Positions 11,212 to 23,093 of a DNA stretch of 64,000 nt are shown here, piece by piece. The notes below the pieces were generated by a model. It was not told the origin of the DNA. It saw nothing but the letters and a program-made list of their open reading frames with translations, and did not search any database. The stretch is taken from NCBI GenBank assembly GCA_948567375.1, contig OX419755.1, positions 30,819,001-30,883,000 on the forward strand. Reading direction: 5' to 3'. The translations under genes and the position numbers were made by a program. The first letter of the stretch is position 1. Each line of letters opens with the position of its first letter. This stretch comes from Lunularia cruciata (taxonomy: Eukaryota; Streptophyta; Marchantiopsida; Lunulariales; Lunulariaceae).

Positions 11212-11685
11212 CTAATCTTGAGAACTAGCTGATGAAGGTGGAAGTATTTCTATAGTTGTACTAAGACTCCCTCTAAGATCCTTCACCAAAGTCTCCAAAA
11301 GTGATTTTACTCCACTACACTCATGTCCTTTTGGAAGTCCTTCCACTCCACAAACCTCACACAACTCCTTGGTCTTAGATCTTCTCCCTCCCAATCTTGG
11401 TGAAGAAGGTCCAACATGCAAACCCAAGTCAAGTAAGCCTCTCCTTTCCCTCAATCTCTTGCTCTCAAAGGTCAATGGACATGAACTTGCCTTATGTCCC
11501 TTCTCTCCATACAGAAAGCACTTAGACTCACTTTTTCCTCCAAGTGGTGTAGGTTTTTGGATCCTCTCAACACTCTCTTCAAATTCTATTGTAAACTCTA
11601 TTTTCCTCAAATCCACCCCTATAATCACCTCAAACCTTTGGGGAACCTTGCATAATCTCAATTTCCACTCTTGATGACCCTCCAT
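11212..11685 (-). CDS. ORF0: small zinc-knuckle protein of family B, intact
   Basis: This 157-residue frame is open from ATG to stop, and starts MEGHQEWKLRL. It has a central degenerate CCHC knuckle (CFLYGEKGHKASSC, where the second Cys is Tyr; the copy at 40845 has CFLCGEK) and a second Cys/His cluster, CEVCGVEGLPKGHEC. An Arg-rich stretch lies between them. It sits between the leader and gag, in the sense orientation of the element. Extra ORFs before gag are known in Ogre-like Tat elements, but I do not recognise this protein by family. The knuckles suggest nucleic-acid binding. The frame is also present, with stops, at 24644-25119 and 40845-41318. Confidence 0.6.
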   Translation of the reverse strand: MEGHQEWKLRLCKVPQRFEVIIGVDLRKIEFTIEFEESVERIQKPTPLGGKSESKCFLYGEKGHKASSCPLTFESKRLRERRGLLDLGLHVGPSSPRLGGRRSKTKELCEVCGVEGLPKGHECSGVKSLLETLVKDLRGSLSTTIEILPPSSASSQD

Positions 11686-12519
11686 GTTCCCAAGATGAAT
11701 CTAAACACTCAAACATGCTTTTGTTGATCTCAAACTCCTCATGCATGAGATCTCCACTTTGCAAAATTGACCCTTCCTCACAATGTCACTCACATCTCCC
11801 AAACAGTATGTCACAGTCCTCTAAAATTTTTCACTCTTGATCACAATTCTAGGGCATCCCTCCCTGCAAAATTTCAGATCTTTTCATTGAGCCATTTGGC
11901 CTAGACACCTTTCTATTCAGCACACATATTTCAGATTTGGTCTGAAAACCACCCCCTCACTTCAAAAACTCACAACTCCCTGTGCAAGAATGATCTCTCT
12001 CTAATTTTTGTGGCAGCAGGTAGGATACAATGCACTAAATTTCCTTGAAAACATTCAGGACAATCCACTGAAAATTGAAGAAATGGCAGACTCTGTACAA
12101 TTTTCCAGAGAGCATGCAATTGCGGGAGCACTTTACCCTATCAATTTTCAAAGATTCTAGCCCAGTGCGCATAGTAGTTCTCACAATAATTTTTAGTGTG
12201 CTAACTGAAACATAACCCAAGCTATCATGTGTAGAAATTTCAAGTCCAGATCTAAAACTTGAGATTTTGCACAAAATCACCTTAATCCCCAAAATCTGCA
12301 ATCCACCTCACACAATCTCTCCAATTCCTCTCATGTGAACAAGATGTACAAAATCACCTCAAAGACATCATAATGAACTACAGGGTATACAAATGGATCT
12401 TGGTTCTCTAACATAAGTTCAGCCCTCTCCTCTCCTAATGTTCTCTCCAAGTGAGCTCTCATAGCCTCCTTCTGCCTAATGTAGAATTGAACGTAGAACA
12501 TTATCTTGCCTTCTAGAGA
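11686..12519 (-). other. Leader of family B copy B-I with two short conserved frames
   Basis: Between PBS and ORF0 lie two short open frames in sense orientation: 12331-12564 (77 codons, beginning inside the LTR and reading through the PBS; ends EVILYILFT) and 12035-12301 (88 codons, contains RSGLEISTHDSLGYVS). Equivalent frames occur at 23764-23997 and 24027-24290, and at 40227-40460. They may be leader uORFs or just conserved leader sequence. No domain is recognised. Confidence 0.4.
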
Positions 12520-12538
12520 GGTCCCGGCAACGGAACCA
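12520..12538 (-). other. Primer-binding site of copy B-I
   Basis: Read on the minus strand it is TGGTTCCGTTGCCGGGACC, four bases after the 5' LTR. It resembles the TGGCGCC...GCCGGG class of Tat/Athila elements, not the initiator-Met PBS. The tRNA is not assigned here. Confidence 0.8.
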
Positions 12539-12542
12539 AAAA

Positions 12543-13248
12543 TGTGAGCCAACCTGTCTCTCACTTAGGATGAACCTCTAATGGCTATTATGGTAGCGCA
12601 CCATGGACTAAGAAGGCAAGGAACCCCAACTCCATCATACTCCTCCAAGGCTAACACTCCAAGACTCAAGACATTGCTCACTAGAGAACTCAATGAGAGA
12701 GAGACACTTGCAAATGAAAGGTTGATGAGTACCTCCTCACCCCTTGTTTATATACTTGTGAAATAGTTACGTACCAAAGTTACTAATTACCGTAGTAACT
12801 CAAGTTACTAGACTAAAAGTCAAGTAAAGTCAAAAAGTAGAAAGGAATATCCATTCACATGGGCATATTCCCCTGGGCATATTCCCCTAAGCATGTGGTC
12901 TTATCTTGATCCAACCACTAAGTCAAGGATTCCTTCACATGGGCTATCCTTGCACTAAAGAAGAATCCAAAACAAAAAGGCTTGCAGGCCAAAGAGTTCT
13001 CAACTCTTTCCTCAAAGCCAAACACTTAGGAATAATACCAAGTCAACACACTAAAATCCAAAATAGTGGTGCTTATCTTTTCTACTTCCTCTACAGTAAG
13101 GTCCCCTCTATCTTAGCTATGACTAACTTTAGCTAACCATGACTAATATAGAACCATCCTTCATCTCTATATAAATAATATCTCTTAAGTACTTGTAATA
13201 CCAAGCTAAATATCACAATACCACACACATGCACAAATGGGCGTTACA
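12543..13248 (-). repeat. 5' LTR of family B copy B-I
   Basis: It is 706 bp, bounded by TGTGAGCC and GCGTTACA on the plus strand, and matches 3598-4289 except for scattered changes and a tandem duplication of GGGCATATTCCCCT near 12860-12888. A TATA-like element is in the shared TTTATATAC stretch near 12746. Confidence 0.9.
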
Positions 13249-15484
13249 TTTCATATCCACATCTTTGGCTTTTCTCTTCTGAGTTTTCTGCACAAGCAAT
13301 TTTAACTCATGTAGACGTGCTTCTTCCAATCTCCCTTTAGCCTCCGTACACAAGATTGCTTGCAACTTTCTTGCAACTTCTCCTATTGATCCCGACTCAT
13401 ACCCTCGAGAGCGCTCTGCCTTCAACTCTTCACGGTACATCTCCAACTCATCTTTGTACTCAGCAGCAAGTATCTTCTTCTCCTCCGCATACTGTGCACT
13501 CTGTAACTCAGCACTTTGTACCAGCTCTTGCAATCGTCCTTCTTCTTCATGCCTGACTGCTAACTCCCTCTGCCATGCTTGATCCTTCCCAGCTGCACTC
13601 TTCTTCAAGCTGTCCAACTCTTGCTCCATTATTGCTCCCGTCGCCTTCAAATGAATATTCTTGATACGCACATCACTCACTTCCTCCTTCATTTTGCTTA
13701 GCCACATTGCCTGCTCCTTCAATTCTCCTGTTTGCTTCTACCGTTCTTTTCCTCTTGACTTGCAGCTCTCTTGTAACATCTCGAAAGCTTTCTTCTTCAA
13801 GACTTCCTCTCTCCAAAGTTCTCCAATTTCTTCATTTCTTTGGACTTGTTGCTCTTGCAACCCCTTCACTTCACTCAACAGATGCTTCACCACTTGCAAC
13901 TCATCATCACCTGTCTACAATCTTGGGGAATGACGTTTTGATGCTCCTTCAGTAGCTCCAACAATGGTGTGACAACATGTGTTAGATACAGTATCCCACC
14001 AAAGTTATCTTTATCTTCGTTGCCGTCTATGTCTTCATTCTTCGGCTCCTTCATTGGCTCCTTCTGCCAAAGTCGCAATCTTTGTATCTTCAGAGACACC
14101 GCGTCTGAACTCTCTTCTTCTTTACAGATTGAACTTGGCCCCGCAAGATACTCCTCCTTTTCCTCTGGTCTCTGCTTATCCACCACTGGGGTTACACAAT
14201 GACTTGTTGTTGCGGGTACTCTGTCAATCATCACATGACAAGCTTCACTGACACCCACCAATTGCAAAACCTCAGGTTCCCCCTCACTATCACTTCCAGA
14301 CTCCTCACTTTGTAAGGTGAGCTCATCCTCTTCTGATTCCTCTCGTTGCAACTCTGTTTCTTCTTCTGACTCTGATTCTGATGATGCTTCTCTCACCATC
14401 TTCTTACTCTGCACAACCAGTCTTTGAGTCTTCCTTTGAGCTGGAGGTGACTTTGCCTCTTTGGGTTTACTGTGCTTCTTCTTCTTTGGACTTGCGACTT
14501 CTTCCATCTTCCATTGTCCTGTCTTCAAGAAGTGTTCATCATTGGCTCAAAAGTGTATCATATATTGTCGCTCTTCTTCATCCGCTTCCCGTCTTAAGTC
14601 AATATAGAAATGGGACACCATGCGATGCCTCTCCTCTACTATTAGCAAGTTCAACCCAAAGTAGAAGTGTGTTGCAAATGGTGCAAAATAATGGGGAGGC
14701 AAACCTATCCACCAATTGATTACCATTTGCCTCATTGGTGGTGAAAACACTTTGTCCAATTCACCTTTACCCCTGCAAACATCTGGTGGAAGAAGACCAC
14801 TTGCTGCATGTTCATGTAAGTTGTTTGTTCTCGCTTGAACATGGCCATCATCGCCCCCACAATACTTCTCCTAATCGGATCCCGATAGGACTCCACCTTG
14901 TAGCCATTTGTGGTTCTCGGAGCAAAGAAAGAGTTTCGGATTTCCGCCGTCTCTTTTGCAACATCACAATTCCAATAGAAGGTGATCCCCATTGGTTCTC
15001 TTGCTTCCTTCCCCAATACTAACCTCTAATCTGACTGAGTCCATTGAGTCGGATTTCCTCTCTTCCCTTCAACTTCGGGACCCTCCTCACAATTACTGGC
15101 AGCTATCTCTACCATCACTCTTGGGAAACTGAAATTCCAGTTCTATGCTAAAAACGTAATACAAAGTCTATTCAAGACCTCAATTCTGGCTACCACATTT
15201 AACCTATGAATTGCAAAACTTTGCACCGCCAAAGCATTTTTGACCTTCTTTGCCATGATTTGCTCGCTCTTTCCTTGACACTGAAAGATGATGCCCTCTC
15301 CTGGACAAGACACTCTAACCCCTTCTATATTTTGGAAAATTTCACTCTCAATTGGCTTTCGGACACACATTACTGCAGGACGACTACTCAAAGGAATTGG
15401 AAATTTACTTGGCATATTCAACTTGTTGCGGGGTAATATAAGATTGTGCAATTGCAACCTTATATTACCCCAAATTGCAGTCAT
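13249..15484 (-). pseudogene. LTR-encoded coiled-coil protein, subfamily like 41803-44320, broken
   Basis: The N-terminal domain (FAIHRLNVVARIEVL), the block TTNGYKVESYRDPIRRS, the acidic linker (SESESEEETELQREES) and the coiled coil (MKEQAMWLSKMKEEVSD onwards) can be read in order on the minus strand. At least two frameshifts and several stops break it, for example around 15020-15140 and 13730-13890. The C-terminal tail is lost at the junction with the family B LTR. The protein is closer to the one at 41803 than to the one at 53594, and shows that two diverged versions of the LTR protein exist. Confidence 0.65.
15430..15471. repeat. Perfect 13-bp inverted repeat
   Basis: GGGGTAATATAAG (15430-15442) and CTTATATTACCCC (15459-15471) are exact reverse complements around a 16-base spacer. 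They lie at the TATA-like region upstream of the LTR reading frame. The other LTRs have only the outer copy, so the inner arm arose here. Confidence 0.7.
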
Positions 15485-15832
15485 TCTTTAGTTGATTTCA
15501 AATTCGACCTCCCCTCTTCTACGTGTTGATGTCTAGTCACTGTCAAGACATGCTTCTTTTGCCTCTGCTGTTTCTTGAAGTGTTCTTTCTTGCCACGTAC
15601 CAAGGTTGGTAGACGGTCTTTGTATCACCTGCGCTTTCAGTCTTGAAGATGATGCTCTTCAGACTTTTTTCCGTTGTACCCTTCTTCTGAGTACCTCCAT
15701 CATTGAATTCAATCTCCCCTTCTTCAGATTTCCTCAGAAGTCACTTCCGTCCATTCTTCTTTTGCAACTCGGCTTTCCGTGCTTACTTCTTCCCTCAAAT
15801 GCTAATAAACAAAAAAAATGGTGGGCACCACA

Positions 15833-16659
15833 GATGAGGTGGTAGAGGATCCACATCTGGTAGGAGTGCAGTACCTGCCCTTACTTTTGATACAACCATG
15901 GCTACTTGGATTGAGCAGTTGGAGCAAAGATTAGCTAGCATGGCCATAACTTAAAGGAGATTGGATTTGGGTGTTGAGGCTTCCACTTCTTATCCAGGTG
16001 ATAGAGACATCTTGGACTTCATGTGCGGAGTAGCATAGGTGGATGCATCTACCATAATAACCAGGAGTGTAGCAAGTGCTCTAAAGCCTAAAGGAGCATT
16101 AGTGGAGTTGGACCCATAGAGAGGAGAGGCTGGTAGATAAGTCAGACTTCCCAATCTTATACACTCTCTAAGGCACTACAACCAACATCTATAGCTCCTA
16201 AACATCCTAGTGCAGATGTGGTATGTGGTGATGTGGTGCATGATAGACTACCTACTAGTCAACCACCTGCTACTTCATCAATTGAGTCTAGCTCAATGTT
16301 GGAAAGAGGCTTAGTTGATTATATGTTTTCCATTATTCTTAGCCAATAATGTGTTTACATTAGGAGTTGACTCAGCCCTAGTGTTTTGGTTGGCAGCCAC
16401 ACTTTGTGAGAGTAGGGATGTTGTGGTTAATAGTTGAGTTGACTTGTTGAGGAGCATGGGGTCCGCTCAATGACTAGTGGTTTTTGGCAAGGAACAATGG
16501 CTAGATTGGAGGAGCAACTAGCTAGACTGACCTTTGAGTGAGTGCAATTTACATTATGAGTTGTCCTATTGGATAACCAGAAGGGGATTTTTTGTTTGGT
16601 GGGACATTCAAGGAAGGTCTATACACCACAGAGGGTTTTATTATACTCTAGTGCACAAC
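15833..16659. other. Unassigned repeat debris between two giant LTRs
   Basis: A plus-strand fragment encodes ATWIEQLEQRLASMA, reminiscent of the N-terminus of a retrotransposon Gag. It soon meets stops. The remainder has no readable frame. It is probably the flank of the two neighbouring family A insertions and may be an older gypsy relic. Confidence 0.35.
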
Positions 16660-19600
16660 TGTGACTACCTAGCAAATATCACTTTTGCGGTAATTGGGTA
16701 AGTAAAGTTTGTTCCCGTAGAGATACTAGTCAAAATTGGTCAAATACAAAGTCAAATAGTAACAAGTATTTCTCCTTGGTTGCATCTTTAATCTCTCAGC
16801 TAGAAACCACATCCAGAAGAGAGCAACAAGCACTGATTTGTAGTCTTGTCACAAATTCACACTCCTTAATCACAAGTCCATCAAATCTTTCCAAACAATC
16901 TCGATTGTGATGATTCAGGCTCTACCAAAAATGGCCCTTCATTGCAAAATGACTTTGCCTCAGAATTGTGTTCTAGCCCTCCACTGAAGCACAACTTCCT
17001 TGATCAAAATTGCTTCACATCAACATTGCACTGCACTCACAAATGCAGAATACTACCAACACTACAATTCTTCTCAGATCTATGAAGGCATTGCTTCAAT
17101 TACACTTCCTTAGGATCAAACACACAAAGTAAAGATCAAGGCTGCGGAATCCAACATCCACCAACACATTGATTTGAAATTTGAATTTCTCTACACACTG
17201 ACAAGCATAGACATAGAATTGATACTTGGAATCAAGCTCAAACAACGAGCACTACTTCACAACATTTCACTTTATCTATTCTCAGATATTATGAGTCTTG
17301 AACAACATATGACTGCAAATGCCACCTTTAAATAGTGAAGCAAAAGATAGTTACTAACAACTATACAATTCTACAACAACTTTTCTAACCTGCAAATCCA
17401 AAATGACAATGCACCTCTTCATATCTGCCTCTTCAGATCTCAAAATTGTTACTACTTCAATCCAATTTCTACATCTTCCTCGGCTTCCAATCTCAAAGTA
17501 ACTTCACTTACTACTCTATCCTTAGGTTTCACAACTACTAATTCCTCCACTAATTCTAACACTTCTCCACTTTGATCTACAATTACATTAGTAAGTATTC
17601 TATCTAACTCTTTATCTTCCAACCCACTCTTCTCTAATATCTCCGATAGTAATTCCGAAGATATCTCCACTCTTATGTCATCTACTTCAGATTTTGCTCT
17701 CACATCCTTCCAAAGTTTAGCTATCTCTAATTTCACTAAGTCTAATCTAATTGTGATATTGTCTTCCACTTCCAATATCTTCCTTTCTACACGAGTTCTG
17801 AGACTGATAAGTAAGGCATTCAAGTTTTTATCCTTTGCATTTCTCCTCCTTGTCTCCTGCACCAACAACTTCAACTCGTGCATTCTTGTCTCTTCAATTC
17901 GCACGCTGGCTTCTATACTCAACATCGTGTTCATCTTTGTCACTATCTCCTTCAATGGCTCTAGTCTCACCCTTCTCTCACGTTCTTGATCTGCAAGCCA
18001 ATCTTCTCTATACATTGCCAATTCCGCTTTGAACTTGGCTTTCATAGTCTCCTTCTTCTTCTCCTTTTGCACAATCTTCTCCTCAAGATTGTGAAGTAAC
18101 TCTCTTAATCTTTCTTCCTCTTTATATCTCACTGTCAACTCTCTTTGCTAGAGTTTCTTATTCTCTTCTACACTCTCCATCACTCTATCGAGCTCTTGCT
18201 CCTTCTCTGCTACTCTTGCCATAGCATGGATAATCTCTAATCTCAAATCAGCAAACTGTTGTTTCAAGATTTCATACTCAGCTACTTGTCTCTCCCTTGC
18301 TATGACATTTTGCTCTATTATTCTCTCTCTACTCCCCACTTCTCTCTTCAAGTTCTTGGTTACTTGATTTTGCACTATGGCATCTACTTGTAGCACTTCC
18401 CTTTCCTCCTCACCTCAGATTATACTCTTCTTCAATTCTGAGTTCTCTTCTTCCAATCAACCTAACACCTACAATATAGTCTTCACCTCCGGACACTTTG
18501 ATTGCATCTCCTTCTTCTTGTGTTCTAACTTCACTAACAATGGGCACACAATCTTCCTCAGATAATCTACTCCTTCACTTAGAGTTACCTCAACTTGCGT
18601 ACTTATCTCCTTCTTTGGCTCTTCCTCACTTGACACTCGCCTTCTTAGCCGTAATCGCATTATAGGAATGGATTCTTTGCTCCTTGAACTTCCACTCTCC
18701 ACTTCCCTTGCCTTACTCGGCCTCACTTCATACTTCACCTTATGGCTAGAATGGACTCCCCTTTGAATTGGCTCCTAAACCCTAAACTCTCTTTTCCTCC
18801 TGCTTTGGAACTTTGTCTTCAGGTTTTGAGTTACCTTTCTCCTCTGTCTCCATCTTGACTTCCTCCTCTTCGGGTATCGACTACATCTCTACTCCATCAT
18901 CACTGGTGCTACTCATATCCCCACTCTGAAGCATGAACTTGGGTTCTTCCTCCTTCTCCAAGTCTTTGGACTTGCATTCAGCCTCCCCTTCCGACTCTTT
19001 GTTTGACAATGCAATTACCAGCAGTTCTCTCCTTAGGTTCACCTTTCTAAGCTTTTTGAGGTCTTCTCTTCTCTACTTTTTCTTCTTCTCCTTGTCAACT
19101 CCTCTTCTTTGACTTCAAAGTGCTCACCTTCAACTACACACTATGCCTTGTTTGCTCGTAGTACTCGTCACTACTCCGGATTTGCAGGATGTACTGCTGC
19201 TCCTCCGCATCAACATCTCTTCTCAAGTTGAGGTAGAAATGGGACACCATCTTGTGTCTCTCTGCCGCATTGAGCAAGTTTAGCCCCATATAGAAGTGGG
19301 CTACAAATGGCACAATGTAATGTGGAGGTGACTTGTCTTGCAAATTCCACATCAACTATCTTGTCCTCTAATGGAAACACTTTGCCCAATTAATTGGCTC
19401 TCTTGCAAACATCTTGTGGAATAACACCGCTTGGTGCTTCATCACATGGGTTGTTCTCTCCGGCTTCAAGATTGCCATTAGAGCACTCACAATCCCCCTC
19501 TTGATAGGATCTTTATAGCTCTCCACTTTGTAGCTATTCTTCATGCGCTTTGAAGAGAAGGCACCTCTAACTTCTTAGGTTTCTTTGGCTACTTCTCCCT

Positions 19601-20425
19601 TCTCCAAGAACATGGTGCCATGCTCTACACTTGCTTCTCTCCCAAGTACTAATCTCCAATCCGACTCTGTCCATTGAGCCAGATTTCCTCTCTTCCTATC
19701 TTCCTCAAGGCCATGAAGACACTTACTCTAGATGATCTTGGTCATGAAACCTGGGAAAGTAACATTCCAATTCCTTGCCAAGAATGTGATCTGAAGCCTA
19801 CTCAAGACCTCGATTCTTGCAATCACATTTAATCTCCAAATTGCATGATTTCTCATTTTGAATTTGGAGTTCTTCTTCCCACCTCCCATCTTTCTCTCTT
19901 TCACTCTGGGTTTGGGACTATTCTTCCTACTGATTCCTTGATTAACTCTCTCAACTTCCTCTCGACACACCAACATGTCTTTGACTACACTTCCCTTCCC
20001 ACCTGATTAACTCTCTCAACTTCCTCTCTACACACCATCACATCTTTGACTACACTTCTTAACGGCAATGGAAAATTGCTTGTCATCGCTTTATCTCTGG
20101 CCCAAATTTTATAGTGATGTGCCTCCTTTGTCTTTCTTCACTTTAAGTTTCTACCAAGAAATTACACCTCCTGCATGCTCTTATCATTCTCAATTTTCCC
20201 TCACATGTATGACCACTATTTTTGTGAGTGGTACCTTCTTGAATGTCTCACCCCAAAGGAAAGCTGTTATGTTGTCCTTGCCTTGGGTTGAGCATCCCCA
20301 AGATGAAGTCTCCTTACTTTGGGTGGTATGCTGACAGGGCAATTCCGAGTACCTCATCTTTTGACACAAAGTATCTTTACCTCAAGATCCACCCCGAGGA
20401 TACCTTTCTTTGCCTTCTTCTGCCA
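16660..20425 (-). mobile_element. Old, decayed giant LTR of family A
   Basis: It begins TGTGACTACCTAGC, a diverged form of the LTR end TGTGACAACCCGGC, and follows the long LTR through R, U3 and the reading frame. The final roughly 90 bp that should end in GGGCACCACA are not found; similarity stops after ctttgccttcttctgcc near 20425. Many CG sites are changed to TG or CA. The preceding five bases are ACAAC. Confidence 0.8.
17452..20086 (-). pseudogene. LTR-encoded coiled-coil protein, decayed copy
   Basis: The tail and coiled coil stay open for 229 codons (17452-18138) and continue in frame to 18738. The middle is shifted: 19134-19355 carries the PPHYIVPFVAHFYMGLNLL block and 19728-19976 the FLARNWNVTFPGFMTKI block in another frame. 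The ATG equivalent is at 20086-20084. It groups with the version at 53594-56176. Despite age, the coiled-coil heptads remain readable, which argues that this was a translated protein in the ancestor. Confidence 0.65.
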
Positions 20426-23093
20426 TATAGTTGCATATAGTTACTAAAGTGGATATGTGTGGACCTCCAAGATCCTCAAGTATCATTGTCAATACTATGT
20501 GTGTTTCATGAATGCTTAATCAAGTAGTGGTGAGGAACTTGAAGTAGGAACATAGGTACAAAGCTGCAAGAGCACATTTGTGCTTGATTGGAGTGTTGCA
20601 TCCTTAGGGTTCTAAAGGCTTGCAGTAGTACATTAAAAGATCATAGAGGACTATGAGTATCATGAAGTACCACATATAACAAAAAGTCTAGCATGTCATA
20701 AACTTGCAACATTGTTGAGGTAATGCCTTTGAGGAAGGGTAGAACATTACCACAAGTATTGTAGTACATAAAGCATAAATAAGTTTGAGGAAGCATTGAT
20801 CTCTTGGGCAAAGATCACCTTCATAGTGATCCATACTTTGGGTTGGGAGTGACCTTCATAGTGGTATTCAACTTATGGATAGTGACCTTTGGGGTTGAAT
20901 GACATTTAGTGTAGACTGAACCATCACCTTCAAGAGCCTATGTAGACTAGATCCTTTATAAGAGTGATTTTTGTTTTCCCTTTTTTGTAGTGCACCATGG
21001 TAGGTGACTCTATCATCTTTTAGGATTGATTTTGCCCAAGAAGTAAAATACATAAAAAATAAATTCTATGCATCTAATTCTATAGGAAAAAATATATTTT
21101 TTCTTTCTAATCCAATCAATTACAAACCATATCCTCAAGAAAAAAAACTTGTTCTTATAATTTATACTATTAGAATGTAAATATTAGGTTGTCACAAATC
21201 CTCTTTGGTTTCTTTCTTAGATCTACATGATACTTTGAAATTAACTCACATGGTTGCTAAGATTGGATTTGTTTCTAAGCTATCTTATGAATCATTCTTA
21301 CATAAAATTATAAAATTTTCCATTTCAAGGTGTCTTCTTTTGGTCTTTTGAATTATATCTCAATTCAACTCAAATTGGAGAGCTTTTCCTAGGATTCTTG
21401 GCTAAATTAGGGCTCATTGAAAATTTTTATTTTTAATTATATATAACTCATCTTAGAACAAAGGATATCAAAGTGTTGGCCAAAAAATATATATGTGCCT
21501 ACCAACCATTTGTCGCATTGCTCCTGTTTAGTATGTGATCCCAAACCCATTTCAACTTGAAGTCTCTCTAGGAAAATAAATGTCAACTATGCACTTCTTA
21601 ATAACATAGGAATCAAACTAATTTGGCCTAAGTCAATCCAAGCCATTGCGTCTATTCACTAGGAGCTCAAACATATAGTTGACAAACTATGGTAACATTA
21701 TTTTTGTTATAACCACATCCAAGAATTTATCCAAGAACTATACACCTACTTTAGCATTTATATTGATCTTAGTATATTGTGTCTTTATAATGTCCCAAAG
21801 GTGATATTCCCTTAATAGCTCACCTTTTCTTCTCCAAATTTTCTATTTTTACCCATTATTTATCCACTTTTTCAAGAGCATTAGATCTTTCAGTTCACTT
21901 TCACCTCTTTTATGACATACTAGTAGGTGCACGTCATCCCTGATAGAGCAAGGGCAGGTCCCAATATTGTCTTAGTCCCCAAGCATAACATTCTATTAAC
22001 ATTCTAAAAGTTAAAATCCAAACTAAATTGTAAATCCTATCATCTTCAAGTTTGGTGATCTAGAGTTTAATTTTGTGCAAATCATAAATGGGATGGGTGC
22101 TTATGAGGCTCCTTGAAATTTGTGGGCATAACTTTGAGATTTAGGAACCATGCATATGTGTTTTGTGGGCTGATCTCAAAGGTTGTGAAGTTAGCCACAA
22201 TATTGAGAGAGCTCATCCCAAAGTTTAGGAGCTTGCCAACTCTAATCCCCAAGAGCTCACCCCAACTTTTAGAGGCATGGCTTCCGTGTTTGTTGATCTC
22301 TCCTTATGTTTATGGCCAAGCTCAAGTATAAAGATGTAGGCTTAATGGTTGGAGGGTACTCCTAGACTTCAAGGAGGATGACCTGATCCGAATCAAAGAA
22401 AGGAGTGTGGTCAAGTAATTTAGAAAACTTGGATTGCATTTAAATATATTTCTACAATCATAAGGCACTCTGTACTTCTTCAAATTGTAGAGTTTTGCTT
22501 GTAGGTATTATGTTCTACTATGTTGTATATAGTGATCAAACTATTGGTTAAAAGGAAACACTTCAGCGTTTACTCCACTTTAGAAGAATGAAAAATATTT
22601 ATAGTACTTTTTCAAGCTAATAAAGATTATAACACCATTGTAGAATGAAGTATTTAAGGTTGAACCTTAGCATAAATTTGTCTTGTGGCTTAATCTGTAA
22701 GTCAAAGGTTTCTTTGAGTGAACAACATAACTCTTCTCAATCAAATTTCATGTCCACTTCCAGTTAGTGCAAAGAAGAATACCAAAATCTAAACTATTAG
22801 TAGAAATTTTGAAGTATGCTCTCATGTTAAGATGAATTAACATAATTACCCCAGAGATAAGATAATACAATCTCCTTGATCTAAGTGGATTTTGACTATA
22901 TTTTGGTTGTTGATTTTAGGTAGGGCCATTTCACTCATTCTTAATCAATGGTTAATAACATGGTAAACACAATAAAAGTTTCATGATCTATTATTGTCAA
23001 GTTAATCTAAGATCATCAAGAAATAGGATTTTATGATCTTTAAGTTGTGTACCTTGTAAGACCTATGACAAAATCATTGATTGTACTTTGGTA
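20426..23093. other. AT-rich stretch without a gene
   Basis: No frame longer than about 70 codons looks coding, and no similarity to families A-D is visible. Base composition is AT-rich with poly-A/T runs near 21050-21160. It is the only sizeable part of the window not assigned to a retrotransposon and may be the original target DNA, or repeats too old to read. Confidence 0.5.

Larger units (their letters stand above)
3598..13248 (-). mobile_element. Family B Ty3/gypsy (Tat-like) element, composite copy B-I
   Basis: Two LTRs in the same orientation (3598-4289 and 12543-13248) bound an internal region with, in minus-strand order, PBS, leader, ORF0, truncated gag, protease and pol. The gag N-terminus is missing and is replaced by a truncated family A LTR of opposite orientation. 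RT has lost about 170 bp. The bases flanking the element do not match (GGTTC at 3593-3597, TTTCA at 13249-13253). The flanks belong to different parts of a family A element: gag on the left, LTR on the right. This suggests a recombinant between two separate family B insertions and not one clean insertion. Confidence 0.85.
13249..15832 (-). mobile_element. Giant LTR of family A, left part removed
   Basis: The right end is GGTGGGCACCACA, the reverse complement of the family A LTR start, at 15832. The sequence runs inward through the U3 reading frame and stops at 13249, where the family B LTR begins. The R/U5 part is missing. It could be the 5' LTR of copy A-I (889-3597), the part between them having been lost in the recombination that made copy B-I. 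The bases after it, GATGA (15833-15837), would be that element's target duplication, but the partner lies outside the window. Confidence 0.8.

Noticed and set aside
15903-16400. Possible gag gene start with ATWIEQLEQRL
   Set aside because: Only about 15 codons look gag-like before stops. Kept as debris and not called as a gene.
20868-21053. Short frames in the AT-rich block, tested for a host gene
   Set aside because: None has more than about 75 codons, any recognisable domain, or a matching start, splice or codon pattern.
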